Shown here piece by piece: positions 44,471-52,732 of a DNA stretch of 64,000 nucleotides. The stretch is from Natrinema altunense. GTDB taxonomy: Archaea; Halobacteriota; Halobacteria; Halobacteriales; Natrialbaceae. Under the pieces are notes generated by a model, which saw only the letters and a program-made list of their open reading frames with translations, made no database searches and was not told where the DNA came from. Numbering within the stretch: the stretch's first letter is position 1; every line of letters starts with the position of its first letter. A program made the translations under genes and the position numbers. The stretch lies in NCBI RefSeq assembly GCF_000731985.1, contig NZ_JNCS01000007.1, positions 62,001 to 126,000 of the forward strand. The letters run 5' to 3'.

Positions 44471-45649
44471 ATGGTGGTCCAACTGTTCCCAATGCAAACT
44501 GCCGGCGGTGCGCTGTTGCTCGTCGGTGCTCTCGTCCTCGTCGTCGTCATCGTCGCGTTGCTCAGCGCGATCGAGATCGTCGATGCCTACGAGAAACGCG
44601 CCCTGACTGTCTTCGGCGAGTACCGCAAACTGCTCGAGCCGGGGATCAATTTCGTCCCGCCGTTCGTCTCGAACACGTACGCGTTCGACATGCGTACCCA
44701 GACGCTGGACGTGCCCCGACAGGAAGCGATCACGCGAGACAACTCGCCCGTGACCGCCGATGCCGTCGTCTACATCAAGGTGATGGACGCCAAGAAGGCG
44801 TTCCTGCAGGTCGACGACTACAAGAAAGCCGTCTCGAACCTCGCCCAGACGACGCTCCGTGCCGTGCTGGGTGACATGGAACTGGACGACACGCTGAACA
44901 AGCGCCAGGAAATCAACGCCCGCATCCGCGAGGAACTCGACGAACCCACCGACGAGTGGGGTATCCGCGTCGAAAGCGTCGAAGTCCGCGAGGTCAACCC
45001 CTCGAAGGACGTCCAGCGCGCGATGGAGCAACAGACCTCCGCCGAGCGGAAACGCCGCGCGATGATCCTCGAGGCGCAGGGTGAACGCCGCAGCGCCGTC
45101 GAGAAAGCGGAAGGTGACAAACAGAGCGAGATCATCCGTGCCCAGGGTGAAAAGCAGAGCCAGATTCTCGAGGCACAGGGTGACGCGATCTCGACTGTCC
45201 TGCGCGCCCGCTCGGCCGAATCGATGGGCGAACGCGCGGTCATCGACAAGGGGATGGAGACGCTGGCCGACATCGGCCAGGGCGAGTCGACGACCTTCGT
45301 CATGCCTCAGGAACTCACCTCGCTGGTCGGCCGCTACGGCAAGCACCTCTCGGGTAGCGACGTCGAGGCGGATGGCCACGAACTCGAGAGCCGCGAGTTC
45401 GACGACGAGACGCGCGAACTGATCGGGCTGGACGATATCGCCGAGATCATCGGCGAGATCGACCAGGAAGCGGACATGGACGTCGAAGCGATGGAACAGG
45501 AAGCGCAGGCGATCAAGGAAGGGAAGGACCCGGCCGAGATATCCGATCCCGACGAAGTCATCGAGGAGATGGATCAGGACTTCCAGAGTCAGGCCGACGG
45601 CGGTACCGAGATGGCGGCCGACGAGGACGGATCGTCCACGGGCGACTGA
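44471..45649 (+). CDS. Stomatin/prohibitin-like SPFH (band 7) protein
   Basis: This 392-residue protein has one membrane helix (about 14-34), the band 7/SPFH domain (about 38-190) with EKRALTVFGEYRKLLEPGINFVPPF and TRDNSPVTADAVVYIKV, a coiled-coil region rich in EAQGERRSAVEKAEGDKQ repeats (about 195-260), and a long acidic tail (about 320-392). Such proteins form oligomeric membrane scaffolds. Placement after NfeD is the standard partner arrangement. The length exceeds bacterial stomatins mainly through the acidic tail. Confidence 0.94.
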   Translation: MVVQLFPMQTAGGALLLVGALVLVVVIVALLSAIEIVDAYEKRALTVFGEYRKLLEPGINFVPPFVSNTYAFDMRTQTLDVPRQEAITRDNSPVTADAVVYIKVMDAKKAFLQVDDYKKAVSNLAQTTLRAVLGDMELDDTLNKRQEINARIREELDEPTDEWGIRVESVEVREVNPSKDVQRAMEQQTSAERKRRAMILEAQGERRSAVEKAEGDKQSEIIRAQGEKQSQILEAQGDAISTVLRARSAESMGERAVIDKGMETLADIGQGESTTFVMPQELTSLVGRYGKHLSGSDVEADGHELESREFDDETRELIGLDDIAEIIGEIDQEADMDVEAMEQEAQAIKEGKDPAEISDPDEVIEEMDQDFQSQADGGTEMAADEDGSSTGD

Positions 45650-45828
45650 TCGGTCGGTTGTCGACAGTACCGACGCGTTCCCAACTTCATTTTTGTTCGA
45701 GGGAAGCGAAACCCGAACAACGATTCGGCTGTCCCATCCGTTAGTATCTGACTAACCGATTCTAGTCGATGCACAACGGGGAGCGAAACCTGTTTTACGG
45801 GTCGCCCCGTTGTGGGTGGTAGGTAGTT

Positions 45829-46446
45829 ATGACATCGCCCGATGGGGTCGACGACGACAAACGAGCGACCCTGCGCCGATTCGCCGCGCTCGGTGCTGCT
45901 TCTCCGCTGGTCGGCCGCGCGGACGCAGCGGCCGCTGACACGGGCGAAAGCGACGCGCGCGATGCGATCGCCGGGTATCTCTCGACGACGCCCGGCGCGC
46001 ACTTCTCCAAGATCCGCGACGATCTCCGACTCGGGACCGGCGAGACCCAACACCACTTGCGGCGACTCGAGGACGTCGGTGCGATCGAGCGCTATCGCGA
46101 CGGCGACTACAAGCGGTTCGTTACCGCCGGCCGGTTCGACGACTTCGAGAAACGGGCCCTGGGATATCTCCGCCGGGAGACGCCCCGCGGCATGCTGATC
46201 GAACTCCTCTTGAACTCCGAGACCACCGCCGGCGACCTCGCCGCGGCCCTCGACGTCTCGGCACCGACGGTGAGCAAGTACGCCGGCGAACTCGAGGAGG
46301 CCGGCCTGCTCTCTCGGGACGACGGCTACGCGGTCGAACGGCCGGAAACGGTGCTGGTGTTGGTCGTCCGCCACGCGGATTCGTTCGGCGACCGGGCTCG
46401 AGCGCTCGCCCGGAACGCGGATCAGTTCCTCACGTACGAGGGATAA
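45829..46446 (+). CDS. Double winged-helix regulator with Tat-like N-terminus
   Basis: The 205 residues carry two winged-helix modules (about 43-95, with HFSKIRDDLRLGTGETQHHLRRL, and about 115-170, with TTAGDLAAALDVSAPTVSKYAGELEEAGLL). This resembles the regulator at 34679-35206. Oddly, residues 11-35 look like a weak twin-arginine signal (TLRRFAALGAASPLVGRADA). A DNA-binding protein should stay in the cytoplasm, so this may be a vestige or a membrane-near anchor. It stands alone between the stomatin gene and a convergent HAD hydrolase. Confidence 0.83.
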   Translation: MTSPDGVDDDKRATLRRFAALGAASPLVGRADAAAADTGESDARDAIAGYLSTTPGAHFSKIRDDLRLGTGETQHHLRRLEDVGAIERYRDGDYKRFVTAGRFDDFEKRALGYLRRETPRGMLIELLLNSETTAGDLAAALDVSAPTVSKYAGELEEAGLLSRDDGYAVERPETVLVLVVRHADSFGDRARALARNADQFLTYEG

Positions 46447-46473
46447 GCCGGTGTCTCCCGCTGTAAGAGCATC

Positions 46474-47130
46474 TTACTCCGGTCCAACGAGTGACGACAC
46501 GTCGGCCAGCGATGCGAGTTCGTGTGTCGCGTTCCGTGGCCGCTCCCGGTCGCGGTTGTGCGGCCGTCGGAGGAACGCGGTCTCGAGACCCGCCGCTCGG
46601 CCGGCCGTTACGTCCGTCCGGGAATCGCCGACGTAGATGCCGTCGGTGACGCCGAGGGTGTCGAGCGCGTCGTCGATGTAATACGGGTCGGGTTTGCGCC
46701 GCTCGTAACCCTCGAACGTGGGGTCTCGACCGCGGACGACATCGAAGTCGAACCCGACGTAGTCGGCGACGAACGCGGCTGTCTCGTGGCGGTTGTTGGT
46801 GACGAGGCCGATCGTCGTCCGTTCGCCGAGGTCGCGAATCGCATCGATATCGTCGTAGGTGCCGCGCTCCCCCGACCGGAGCCGGTCGTGGGTTCCCCTC
46901 GAGGCGTACGTTTCCTTCAGTTCCCAGAACCGGTCGGGATCGATCCCGAGTTCGCGGCAGTGCGTCTCCATCCGGTCGTAATCGTGATTACGAAAGTCGC
47001 GACGCTGGTCCGGCGTCGGGTCGATCCCCAGATCGGCGAGCGCTGCGTCGGCGGCGGCAGCGTACACCTGGGGGGCGGTCCGCGGCCCCTCGAGGATGAC
47101 GCCATCCATATCGAACAGTACCGTCGTCAT
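46474..47130 (-). CDS. HAD family hydrolase (phosphatase type)
   Basis: This 218-residue HAD phosphatase has motif I FDMDGV (Asp7, Asp9), a helical cap, motif II in VTNNR, the motif III lysine in YERRKPDPYY and motif IV GDSRTDV. This is the phosphoglycolate-phosphatase-like subgroup; the substrate is unknown. Since the pentose bisphosphate route needs a phosphatase, such HAD proteins are candidates, but nothing specific links this one. The start at 47130 begins directly with the first strand; upstream codons in the open frame are not protein-like. Confidence 0.9.
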   Translation of the reverse strand: MTTVLFDMDGVILEGPRTAPQVYAAAADAALADLGIDPTPDQRRDFRNHDYDRMETHCRELGIDPDRFWELKETYASRGTHDRLRSGERGTYDDIDAIRDLGERTTIGLVTNNRHETAAFVADYVGFDFDVVRGRDPTFEGYERRKPDPYYIDDALDTLGVTDGIYVGDSRTDVTAGRAAGLETAFLRRPHNRDRERPRNATHELASLADVSSLVGPE

Positions 47131-47244
47131 ACCCCAAGACTGGGGCTCGTGAGAAAAGAGCGTTCGGCGTCGCGACGGCCGTCGCTGGCTACTCCTGACG
47201 ATCGGTAAAATACGAACAGCGCCCACTGCGTCGCCGCCGCGGGG

Positions 47245-47478
47245 TTACGTATCGACTTTCCAGGTCGTGCTCGAGGAGTAGCCCCATTTTTCGATCTCGA
47301 TATCGTAGTCGCCCTCCTGAAGGGCGGTGATGTTCGAGCCGACCTCTTTCGCCGTCATACCGAGCTCGTTGCCGATGAGGCGGGATTTGAAGTACGTCTT
47401 CGTCGCTGCATTGTTCCGGAGGTACTCCAGAATCCGCCGTTGTTTGCTCGTGAGGTCGGGGGCCATTGCAGTGCTCAT
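47245..47478 (-). CDS. DUF7123-like small winged-helix protein (77 aa)
   Basis: This 77-residue protein has a compact winged-helix look: LTSKQRRILEYLRNNAATKT, RLIGNELGMTAKEVGSNITAL as the recognition helix, and a wing ending in EKWGYSSSTTWKVDT. It matches the haloarchaeal DUF7123 family, probably DNA-binding. A TATA-like taagggta (about 47499-47508) supports the start at 47478. The stretch from 47479 to 47705 beyond it contains another AT-rich block (taatatatat near 47610) but no gene. Confidence 0.82.
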   Translation of the reverse strand: MSTAMAPDLTSKQRRILEYLRNNAATKTYFKSRLIGNELGMTAKEVGSNITALQEGDYDIEIEKWGYSSSTTWKVDT

Positions 47479-47705
47479 ACACGATCGGACGACAGGAATA
47501 CCCTTAGGGGGTTTGGTACGCGCGGTTAACCCGTCGCTGTCGTGCGCTTTCCGCCGGGAGTAAGAGACGAATAACCGAGCGGAAAGCTTTCGTTGGTACG
47601 GCCAGTTAATATATATCAATTCGTGAGTGTCGTTTGTCCGTGACCGTCTCGGACGCCGGGGTTCGACCGGCCAGTTCGGGCGTCGATCGGCATCCTCGGT
47701 GCCGA

Positions 47706-48230
47706 TCAGTCGTCGCCGTCGTAGTAGTTCGTGACGAACGGTCCGAACGCGGACGCAACGGCCTCGCCGAGCGCTTGCGTTCGGTTCGTCAGCCCGTCCG
47801 TGAGCACGCCCGCAGCGCCGTCGGCCTCGGCGATACCGTCGGTACCGAGGCGGTCGTCCATCACCGGTCCCAGTTCGGCCCCGTCGGCGACCCGTTCCGC
47901 GATCCCGTCGGGTAGACGCAGCGTCGGCCCACTGCCCCGCGCCGCTCGGTCGCCGTCCGTCACGGCCCCCCACATAATCAGGGACAGTCCCGGCGTCCCG
48001 TCCAGTCGGGCGACGCCACCCTCGAGCCCCACTCCGTAGTCGGCGTCGGTCGCCGCGAGCGCTTTCCGGGCGCGGTTCTCCGCGCCGGTGACGGTCTCCT
48101 CGATCGACCGCGGCTGTTCGGCCACGCCGGAATCCACGCCGACGGCGGTCACGGTCGGCTCGTAGCGCTCGAGCGTTCGTTCGACCGCGTCGATCTTGAC
48201 GGGATTCGTGCTTCCGACTGCGAGTTCCAT
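47706..48230 (-). CDS. Inosine/xanthosine triphosphatase (DUF84, YjjX-like)
   Basis: This house-cleaning nucleotidase hydrolyses non-canonical ITP and XTP. Its 174 residues show the NTPase_I-T fold: VGSTNPVKIDAVERTL at the N-terminus, QPRSIEETVTGAENRARKAL, YGVGLEGGVA and the LTNRTQALGEAV helix. The gene is monocistronic and of usual length. It is unrelated in sequence to its neighbours, TFB and the DUF7123-type regulator. Confidence 0.9.
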   Translation of the reverse strand: MELAVGSTNPVKIDAVERTLERYEPTVTAVGVDSGVAEQPRSIEETVTGAENRARKALAATDADYGVGLEGGVARLDGTPGLSLIMWGAVTDGDRAARGSGPTLRLPDGIAERVADGAELGPVMDDRLGTDGIAEADGAAGVLTDGLTNRTQALGEAVASAFGPFVTNYYDGDD

Positions 48231-48449
48231 ACCGGTCGTTCGGCGGGTGCCGATTTGGGGACTGCGTTTCCGACCGGTTTTACTGCTTCAATGTTGCTAT
48301 CCATCATGCTCTTTCGCCCGAATTACTGGTTTTCGCGGGATGTGGGACCGAGATTCCGAAACCCTTAACCCTCGAGTCTCTGAACGTGGGAGGTAACGGA
48401 ACCGTCCGGGCTTTTGCGATCGGTTCGGCCGGGCAGCAATCGCCATCGT

Positions 48450-49430
48450 ATGACTAACGCACCATCGAACACGAGAGTACGACGTAGCGAACCCGAAACG
48501 AACGAACAGGAGACCGAAAGCGAGGAACAGGACCTGGCCTGTCCCGAGTGTGCGGGCAATCTCGTCGTCGACGACGAACACGGCGAGACCGTCTGTGAGG
48601 ACTGCGGGCTGGTCGTCGAGGAGGATTCCGTCGACCGCGGCCCCGAGTGGCGCGCGTTCGACGCCGCCGAGAAAAACGAGAAGTCCCGTGTGGGCGCGCC
48701 CACGACGAACACGATGCACGACAAGGGACTCTCGACGAATATCGACTGGCGCAACAAGGACGCCTACGGCAACTCGCTTGGCTCGCGCCAGCGCGAGAAG
48801 ATGCAGCGCCTGCGCAAGTGGAACGAGCGCTTCCGGACCCGCGACTCCAAGGAGCGCAATCTCAAACAGGCGTTGGGCGAGATCGATCGGATGGCCTCGG
48901 CGCTGGGGCTGCCGACGAACGTCCGCGAAACGGCCAGCGTCATCTACCGCCGCGCCCTCGACGAGGACCTCCTTCCCGGCCGCTCCATCGAGGGCGTCTC
49001 GACGGCCTGTGTCTACGCCGCTGCCCGGCAGGCCGGCGTCCCCCGGAGTCTCGACGAGATCGCCGACGTCTCCCGCGTCGAGAAAAACGAGATCGCGCGC
49101 ACCTACCGCTACGTGGTCCGCGAACTCGGCCTCGAGGTCCAGCCGGCCGATCCCGAGAGCTACGTCCCCCGGTTCGCCTCGGGACTGGAACTCTCCGACG
49201 AGGCCGAACACCGTGCGCGCTCGCTGCTCCAGAACGCCAAGGAAAAGGGCGTCCACAGCGGTAAATCGCCGGTCGGCCTCGCGGCCGCTGCGGTGTACGC
49301 CGCCGCACTGCTGACCAACGAGAAGACCACCCAGGCCGCCGTCTCCGACGTCGCCGACATCTCCGAAGTCACGATCCGCAACCGCTATCACGAACTCCTC
49401 GAGGCCGAGGAGACCATCGGGATGGCGTAA
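48450..49430 (+). CDS. tfb: Transcription initiation factor IIB (TFB)
   Basis: TFB bridges TATA-bound TBP and RNA polymerase. The 326 residues include the N-terminal zinc ribbon (Cys31, Cys34, Cys49, Cys52), the B-reader/linker region (PEWRAFDAAEKNEKSR) and two cyclin-fold repeats (about 130-220 and 228-320) with VRETASVIYRRAL and TACVYAAARQAG type helices. Haloarchaea have several TFB paralogues; this one is full length and shows no changed key residue. The start at 48450 is the methionine of the usual variable N-terminus; the frame is open 12 codons further upstream. Confidence 0.96.
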   Translation: MTNAPSNTRVRRSEPETNEQETESEEQDLACPECAGNLVVDDEHGETVCEDCGLVVEEDSVDRGPEWRAFDAAEKNEKSRVGAPTTNTMHDKGLSTNIDWRNKDAYGNSLGSRQREKMQRLRKWNERFRTRDSKERNLKQALGEIDRMASALGLPTNVRETASVIYRRALDEDLLPGRSIEGVSTACVYAAARQAGVPRSLDEIADVSRVEKNEIARTYRYVVRELGLEVQPADPESYVPRFASGLELSDEAEHRARSLLQNAKEKGVHSGKSPVGLAAAAVYAAALLTNEKTTQAAVSDVADISEVTIRNRYHELLEAEETIGMA

Positions 49431-49501
49431 GGACGGCGCTTGCTACACGGAACTCGCCGGACCGATATCGTTTTTGCCGCGCTCGCTCGCAGTTGGTCCC
49501 A

Positions 49502-50176
49502 ATGGGACTCCAGTTCGACTCGTTCGTCCTCGCAGCGTCGACGGCCGCGCTCGCCGACGAGCCCGCGGCCCGCGAGCACGCCGACGCGATCGAATTTCGA
49601 ATGGATCTGGCCGACGACCCTCTGGCCGCGCTCGAGGCCTACGACGGCGAGTTGCCGATTCTGGCGACCAATCGGGCCGTGTGGGAGGGCGGCAAGGCTC
49701 CAGCCGAGGGGCGACTCGAGGCGCTTGCCGAGGCGACCGCGGTCGACGCCGTCGGAGCGATCGATCTCGAACTCGAGTCGATTCTGGACGGGGAGGCGAC
49801 GGCAGTGCTCGAGACCGCCCGCGACCGGGACGTCTCGATCGTCGCGTCGGCCCACGACTTCGAGGGCACCCCGTCTCGGGACGCGATGGTACGGACGTTG
49901 ACGGAGGCGGGCACGTACGCCGACGTCGCGAAACTGGCCGTCACGGCCGAATCGACGGCCGACACACTCGCCTTGCTCTCGGCGACGGAGCAGTTGACCG
50001 CTCGCGGGGAGTCCGTCGCGACGATGGCGATGGGCGATGCCGGACGTCACACGCGGGCCGTGGCCCCGGTGTACGGGTCGAAAATCGGGTACGCACCCGT
50101 CCACCCGGCCGATGCGACCGCGCCCGGGCAGTACGATCTCGAGACGCTGGCGGGGCTGGTGACACGCCTCGGCTGA
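49502..50176 (+). CDS. aroD: 3-Dehydroquinate dehydratase, type I
   Basis: The enzyme dehydrates 3-dehydroquinate to 3-dehydroshikimate, the third step of the aromatic pathway. The class I aldolase-like TIM barrel of 224 residues has Glu31 and Arg33 (IEFRMD), the catalytic His118 (SAHDFEGTP) and the Schiff-base Lys144 (VAKLAV). ATG at 49502 is preferred over the GTG nine bases before. 3-Dehydroquinate synthase II lies about 500 bases further on in the opposite direction, so the two successive steps are neighbours. Confidence 0.94.
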   Translation: MGLQFDSFVLAASTAALADEPAAREHADAIEFRMDLADDPLAALEAYDGELPILATNRAVWEGGKAPAEGRLEALAEATAVDAVGAIDLELESILDGEATAVLETARDRDVSIVASAHDFEGTPSRDAMVRTLTEAGTYADVAKLAVTAESTADTLALLSATEQLTARGESVATMAMGDAGRHTRAVAPVYGSKIGYAPVHPADATAPGQYDLETLAGLVTRLG

Positions 50177-50236
50177 GAGAAACATAACGAGAATCGGAAT
50201 GTTAAGGGCGACCGATCCCTACCGTCCTCACATACA

Positions 50237-50674
50237 ATGACATGGTTCCGTGCGCTCCTCGCCGCCGGTCTCTCGGTGATAATGCCCGGTGCAGGCCACG
50301 TCCTCGTCCGGGATTGGCTCCGCGCCGCCCTCTTTGCCGGCCTCTTCCTGTCTGTTAGTGCCGTCTTCTTGCCGATCGATCAGTTGTCCGCTGTCGGACC
50401 GATAACGAGCGTCAGCGACGTCAACGCGTACGCGGATGTCATGGCCGAAGAGACGGACGTGATCGCACAGTTCTTTCTCTCGTTTATCGCCCTGTTCGCC
50501 GCGATCGATGCAACCTTTCGTGCGCTCGGCCACTCGCCCGGCGGCACCGGCGGCGCTGAGGGGCCGACCTGCCCCGAGTGCGGAAAGGAAATCGACGAGG
50601 ACCTGCAGTTCTGTCACTGGTGTACGACGCGGCTCGAGCCGGCGGAGCCCGAGTCGGAGACGAACGACGTCTGA
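50237..50674 (+). CDS. Membrane protein with C-terminal zinc ribbon (DUF7575-like)
   Basis: The 145 residues contain three hydrophobic helices (about 8-22, 28-48 and 78-95), with PGAGHVLVRDWLRAALFAGLFL, followed by a C-terminal zinc ribbon, CPECGKEIDEDLQFCHWC at about 111-128. It resembles haloarchaeal DUF7575 zinc-ribbon membrane proteins. No function is known. An AT-rich aatgttaag (about 50198-50206) is a plausible TATA box. It is placed between aroD and the convergent 3-dehydroquinate synthase gene. Confidence 0.82.
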   Translation: MTWFRALLAAGLSVIMPGAGHVLVRDWLRAALFAGLFLSVSAVFLPIDQLSAVGPITSVSDVNAYADVMAEETDVIAQFFLSFIALFAAIDATFRALGHSPGGTGGAEGPTCPECGKEIDEDLQFCHWCTTRLEPAEPESETNDV

Positions 50675-50697
50675 GTCCCCCGTCTCGGCCGGCGATA

Positions 50698-51891
50698 TTA
50701 CTTCTCGATGATGCTCTCCTCGACGGCCTCGCCGAAGTGACGAGCCGTGTCCTCGTAGTACAGCAGGATCTCGTCACCCGATTCGAGGTCCGTCACCGCT
50801 TTGCGCCCCTCCGACGAGGCGACCTTGATCGTCTCGGCGTTCTGGAGCAGGGTTTCGACCCGATCCCCGCTCTCGGTTTCGAGAGCGATCCGGAACATCG
50901 GGCGTTGCTCGATCTTGACGCGGCCGACGATGGCCTCGCGAGTGTTCCCTTCGAGGTCGACGACCTGGACCTCGTCGCCGCTCTGGAGCTCCGAGAGGTA
51001 CTTGGTGCCGCCGTCGGGCGTGCGGACGTAGGCGTGGACCGCGCCCGCGTTGACCCGGAACGGGCGGGACGCGACGTAGGGCGATTCGGCGGTTTCGCCG
51101 TGGACGAAGACCAGTCCGCGGGCCATCGAACCCACGAGCATGCCCTCGTCGTGTTCGAGTAAGGTGCCGGTGTCGACGCAGACTCGATCGGCGCTGCCGG
51201 CCCGCTCGATGTCGAGCACTTCGGCGGACTCGAGGTCGAGGCTCTCGCGTGCGGCCTCGTCGCGGACCTCGACCGTCTTCCGGATCTCGTCGGGGTCGTC
51301 GGCGTCGAGTAAGACGGCGTCGGACCCGATCTCGAGGGTCTCGAACGCGGTCTTTGCCTCCTCGGCGCTGGTCACGCCCGCCACGAGATCGGTCTCGTCG
51401 CCGATGCGCGCGATCAAGTTCTCGAGGGGGATGATCGTCCAGTCGTCGCCGATGACGATCGTGTGGTCGGCCTCCTCGGCGGCGGTCTCGGCGAAGCGCT
51501 CGTACTCCGTCCCGAGGATGCGGACGTACGCGCCCCGGTCGAAGTCGCCGTCACGGCGCAGCGTCGAGAGGTCCGCCGACCCCGAGAAGTCCTCGGGGAG
51601 GTCGATGGTCGCGTCGCCCTCGCCGTTTTTCCCGACGACGATGGCGTCCGCCCGCGTGGCGGCGTCTCCCGTCTCGTCCTCGGCTTCGTCGATGTCGTCG
51701 ACCAGGGTCACGTTTCCGTCGGTCCGAAACGCCGCGACGTTGATGTCGCCGAGTTCGCGGACGCGCTCGACGTCGTCCTCGTCGACCAGTACCCAGTCTG
51801 CGCCCGCCTCGAGCGCGGCGGTGATCCGTGCCCGACGGTCGTCCCAGTCACCGACGGTATCGTCGGCTTTTACCCAGACAGCTCGCGTCAT
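50698..51891 (-). CDS. 3-Dehydroquinate synthase II
   Basis: This archaeal enzyme oxidatively deaminates 2-amino-3,7-dideoxy-D-threo-hept-6-ulosonate to 3-dehydroquinate, replacing bacterial AroB. Its 397 residues show the conserved VWVKADDTVGDWDDRRARIT start, the IIPLENLIA and LLEHDEGMLVGSMARGLVFVHGE blocks, and the C-terminal YLSELQSGDEVQVVDLEGNTR part. The preceding enzyme, ADTH synthase, is encoded in the trp operon of this same window, and the next enzyme AroD at 49502. It is monocistronic here. Confidence 0.95.
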   Translation of the reverse strand: MTRAVWVKADDTVGDWDDRRARITAALEAGADWVLVDEDDVERVRELGDINVAAFRTDGNVTLVDDIDEAEDETGDAATRADAIVVGKNGEGDATIDLPEDFSGSADLSTLRRDGDFDRGAYVRILGTEYERFAETAAEEADHTIVIGDDWTIIPLENLIARIGDETDLVAGVTSAEEAKTAFETLEIGSDAVLLDADDPDEIRKTVEVRDEAARESLDLESAEVLDIERAGSADRVCVDTGTLLEHDEGMLVGSMARGLVFVHGETAESPYVASRPFRVNAGAVHAYVRTPDGGTKYLSELQSGDEVQVVDLEGNTREAIVGRVKIEQRPMFRIALETESGDRVETLLQNAETIKVASSEGRKAVTDLESGDEILLYYEDTARHFGEAVEESIIEK

Positions 51892-52114
51892 GAATCGACG
51901 GTCGAAGGGAACCGGCTTGAACGTGGCGAATCGGGGAGGGACGACGCAACGACCGCCGAATACCGGGCGAATCGACGCGAGCCGCCGGTTCGCCGCTCGT
52001 CGCGACCGTCACCGCCGTCATTCATTTTCGGATAGTATCGGTACTCTCGATAGTAACGATTGTACGAATACTTTCTCAGAAGTTGATAATACCCGTCCGG
52101 ACGATCGGTTTCGT

Positions 52115-52696
52115 ATGGGTCAGCGCCACCTCGAGAAGAACGATGAACCGACCATCGACTGCGCCGCCCGTCGACTCGGGGTGGATGCCGTCGTCGACGT
52201 CGCCCGAGCGGCGTTCGACCACGCGGGCGAGCTGGCGACGCTCGAGTGCGGCCACACCGCTGCCGTGCTCGGTGCCGTTCGCCTCGCCGCTCGCCGCACC
52301 GGCGTCGGCGAACCCGCTCCCGAGCGGTTCGCGGAGTCGTTCGACGTCGATCCGGAGCGGGTCGCCGTGGCCGACGAGGTGCTGGCGACGTATCTGAGTC
52401 CGCCCGCCGATCGGGACGAGATCCGCTCGCTGCGCCGGACGCTCGTCGTGGCCCGGGAGGTCCGGGCCGCGGTCGAGCGCGGTCGGAACGCTGGTCCCGA
52501 GCTTCCGGGCTCGCACCTCGCTGACGCCGCGCCCTTCCTGCTCGCTCGCGCGAGCAGCCACCTCGATTCCCGCACCGACCGCGAGTACCCGGGGCTCGAG
52601 ACGGCGGCGCTTCGTGACCATATCGAGCGCCTCGAAGCCGACCTCGAACTGGCTCGGCTCGGGACGAAACTGTACACGCTGGTCGCCGAGGACTGA
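52115..52696 (+). CDS. Single cyclin-fold, TFB-like protein of unknown role
   Basis: This 193-residue protein has a central part (about 20-90) that lines up by eye with a TFB cyclin repeat. In GHTAAVLGAVRLAARRTGVGEP followed by FAESFDVDPERVAVADEVLATYL, the small-residue helix, the RTGV turn and the next helix all coincide. There is no zinc ribbon and no second convincing repeat; the rest is helical (about 105-193). It could be a TFB-derived regulator or merely a fold look-alike. A TATA-like ttgataata (about 52083-52091) sits 24-32 bases before the ATG at 52115. Confidence 0.75.
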   Translation: MGQRHLEKNDEPTIDCAARRLGVDAVVDVARAAFDHAGELATLECGHTAAVLGAVRLAARRTGVGEPAPERFAESFDVDPERVAVADEVLATYLSPPADRDEIRSLRRTLVVAREVRAAVERGRNAGPELPGSHLADAAPFLLARASSHLDSRTDREYPGLETAALRDHIERLEADLELARLGTKLYTLVAED

Positions 52697-52732
52697 GGCG
52701 CCCGGGGTCTCCCCGGCTGACGCCCGTGCCCG

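Noticed and set aside
47606-47660. AT-rich taatatatat block as promoter of a hidden small gene
   Set aside because: No frame longer than a few codons follows at leaderless distance on either strand; possibly a distal promoter of the DUF7123-type gene.
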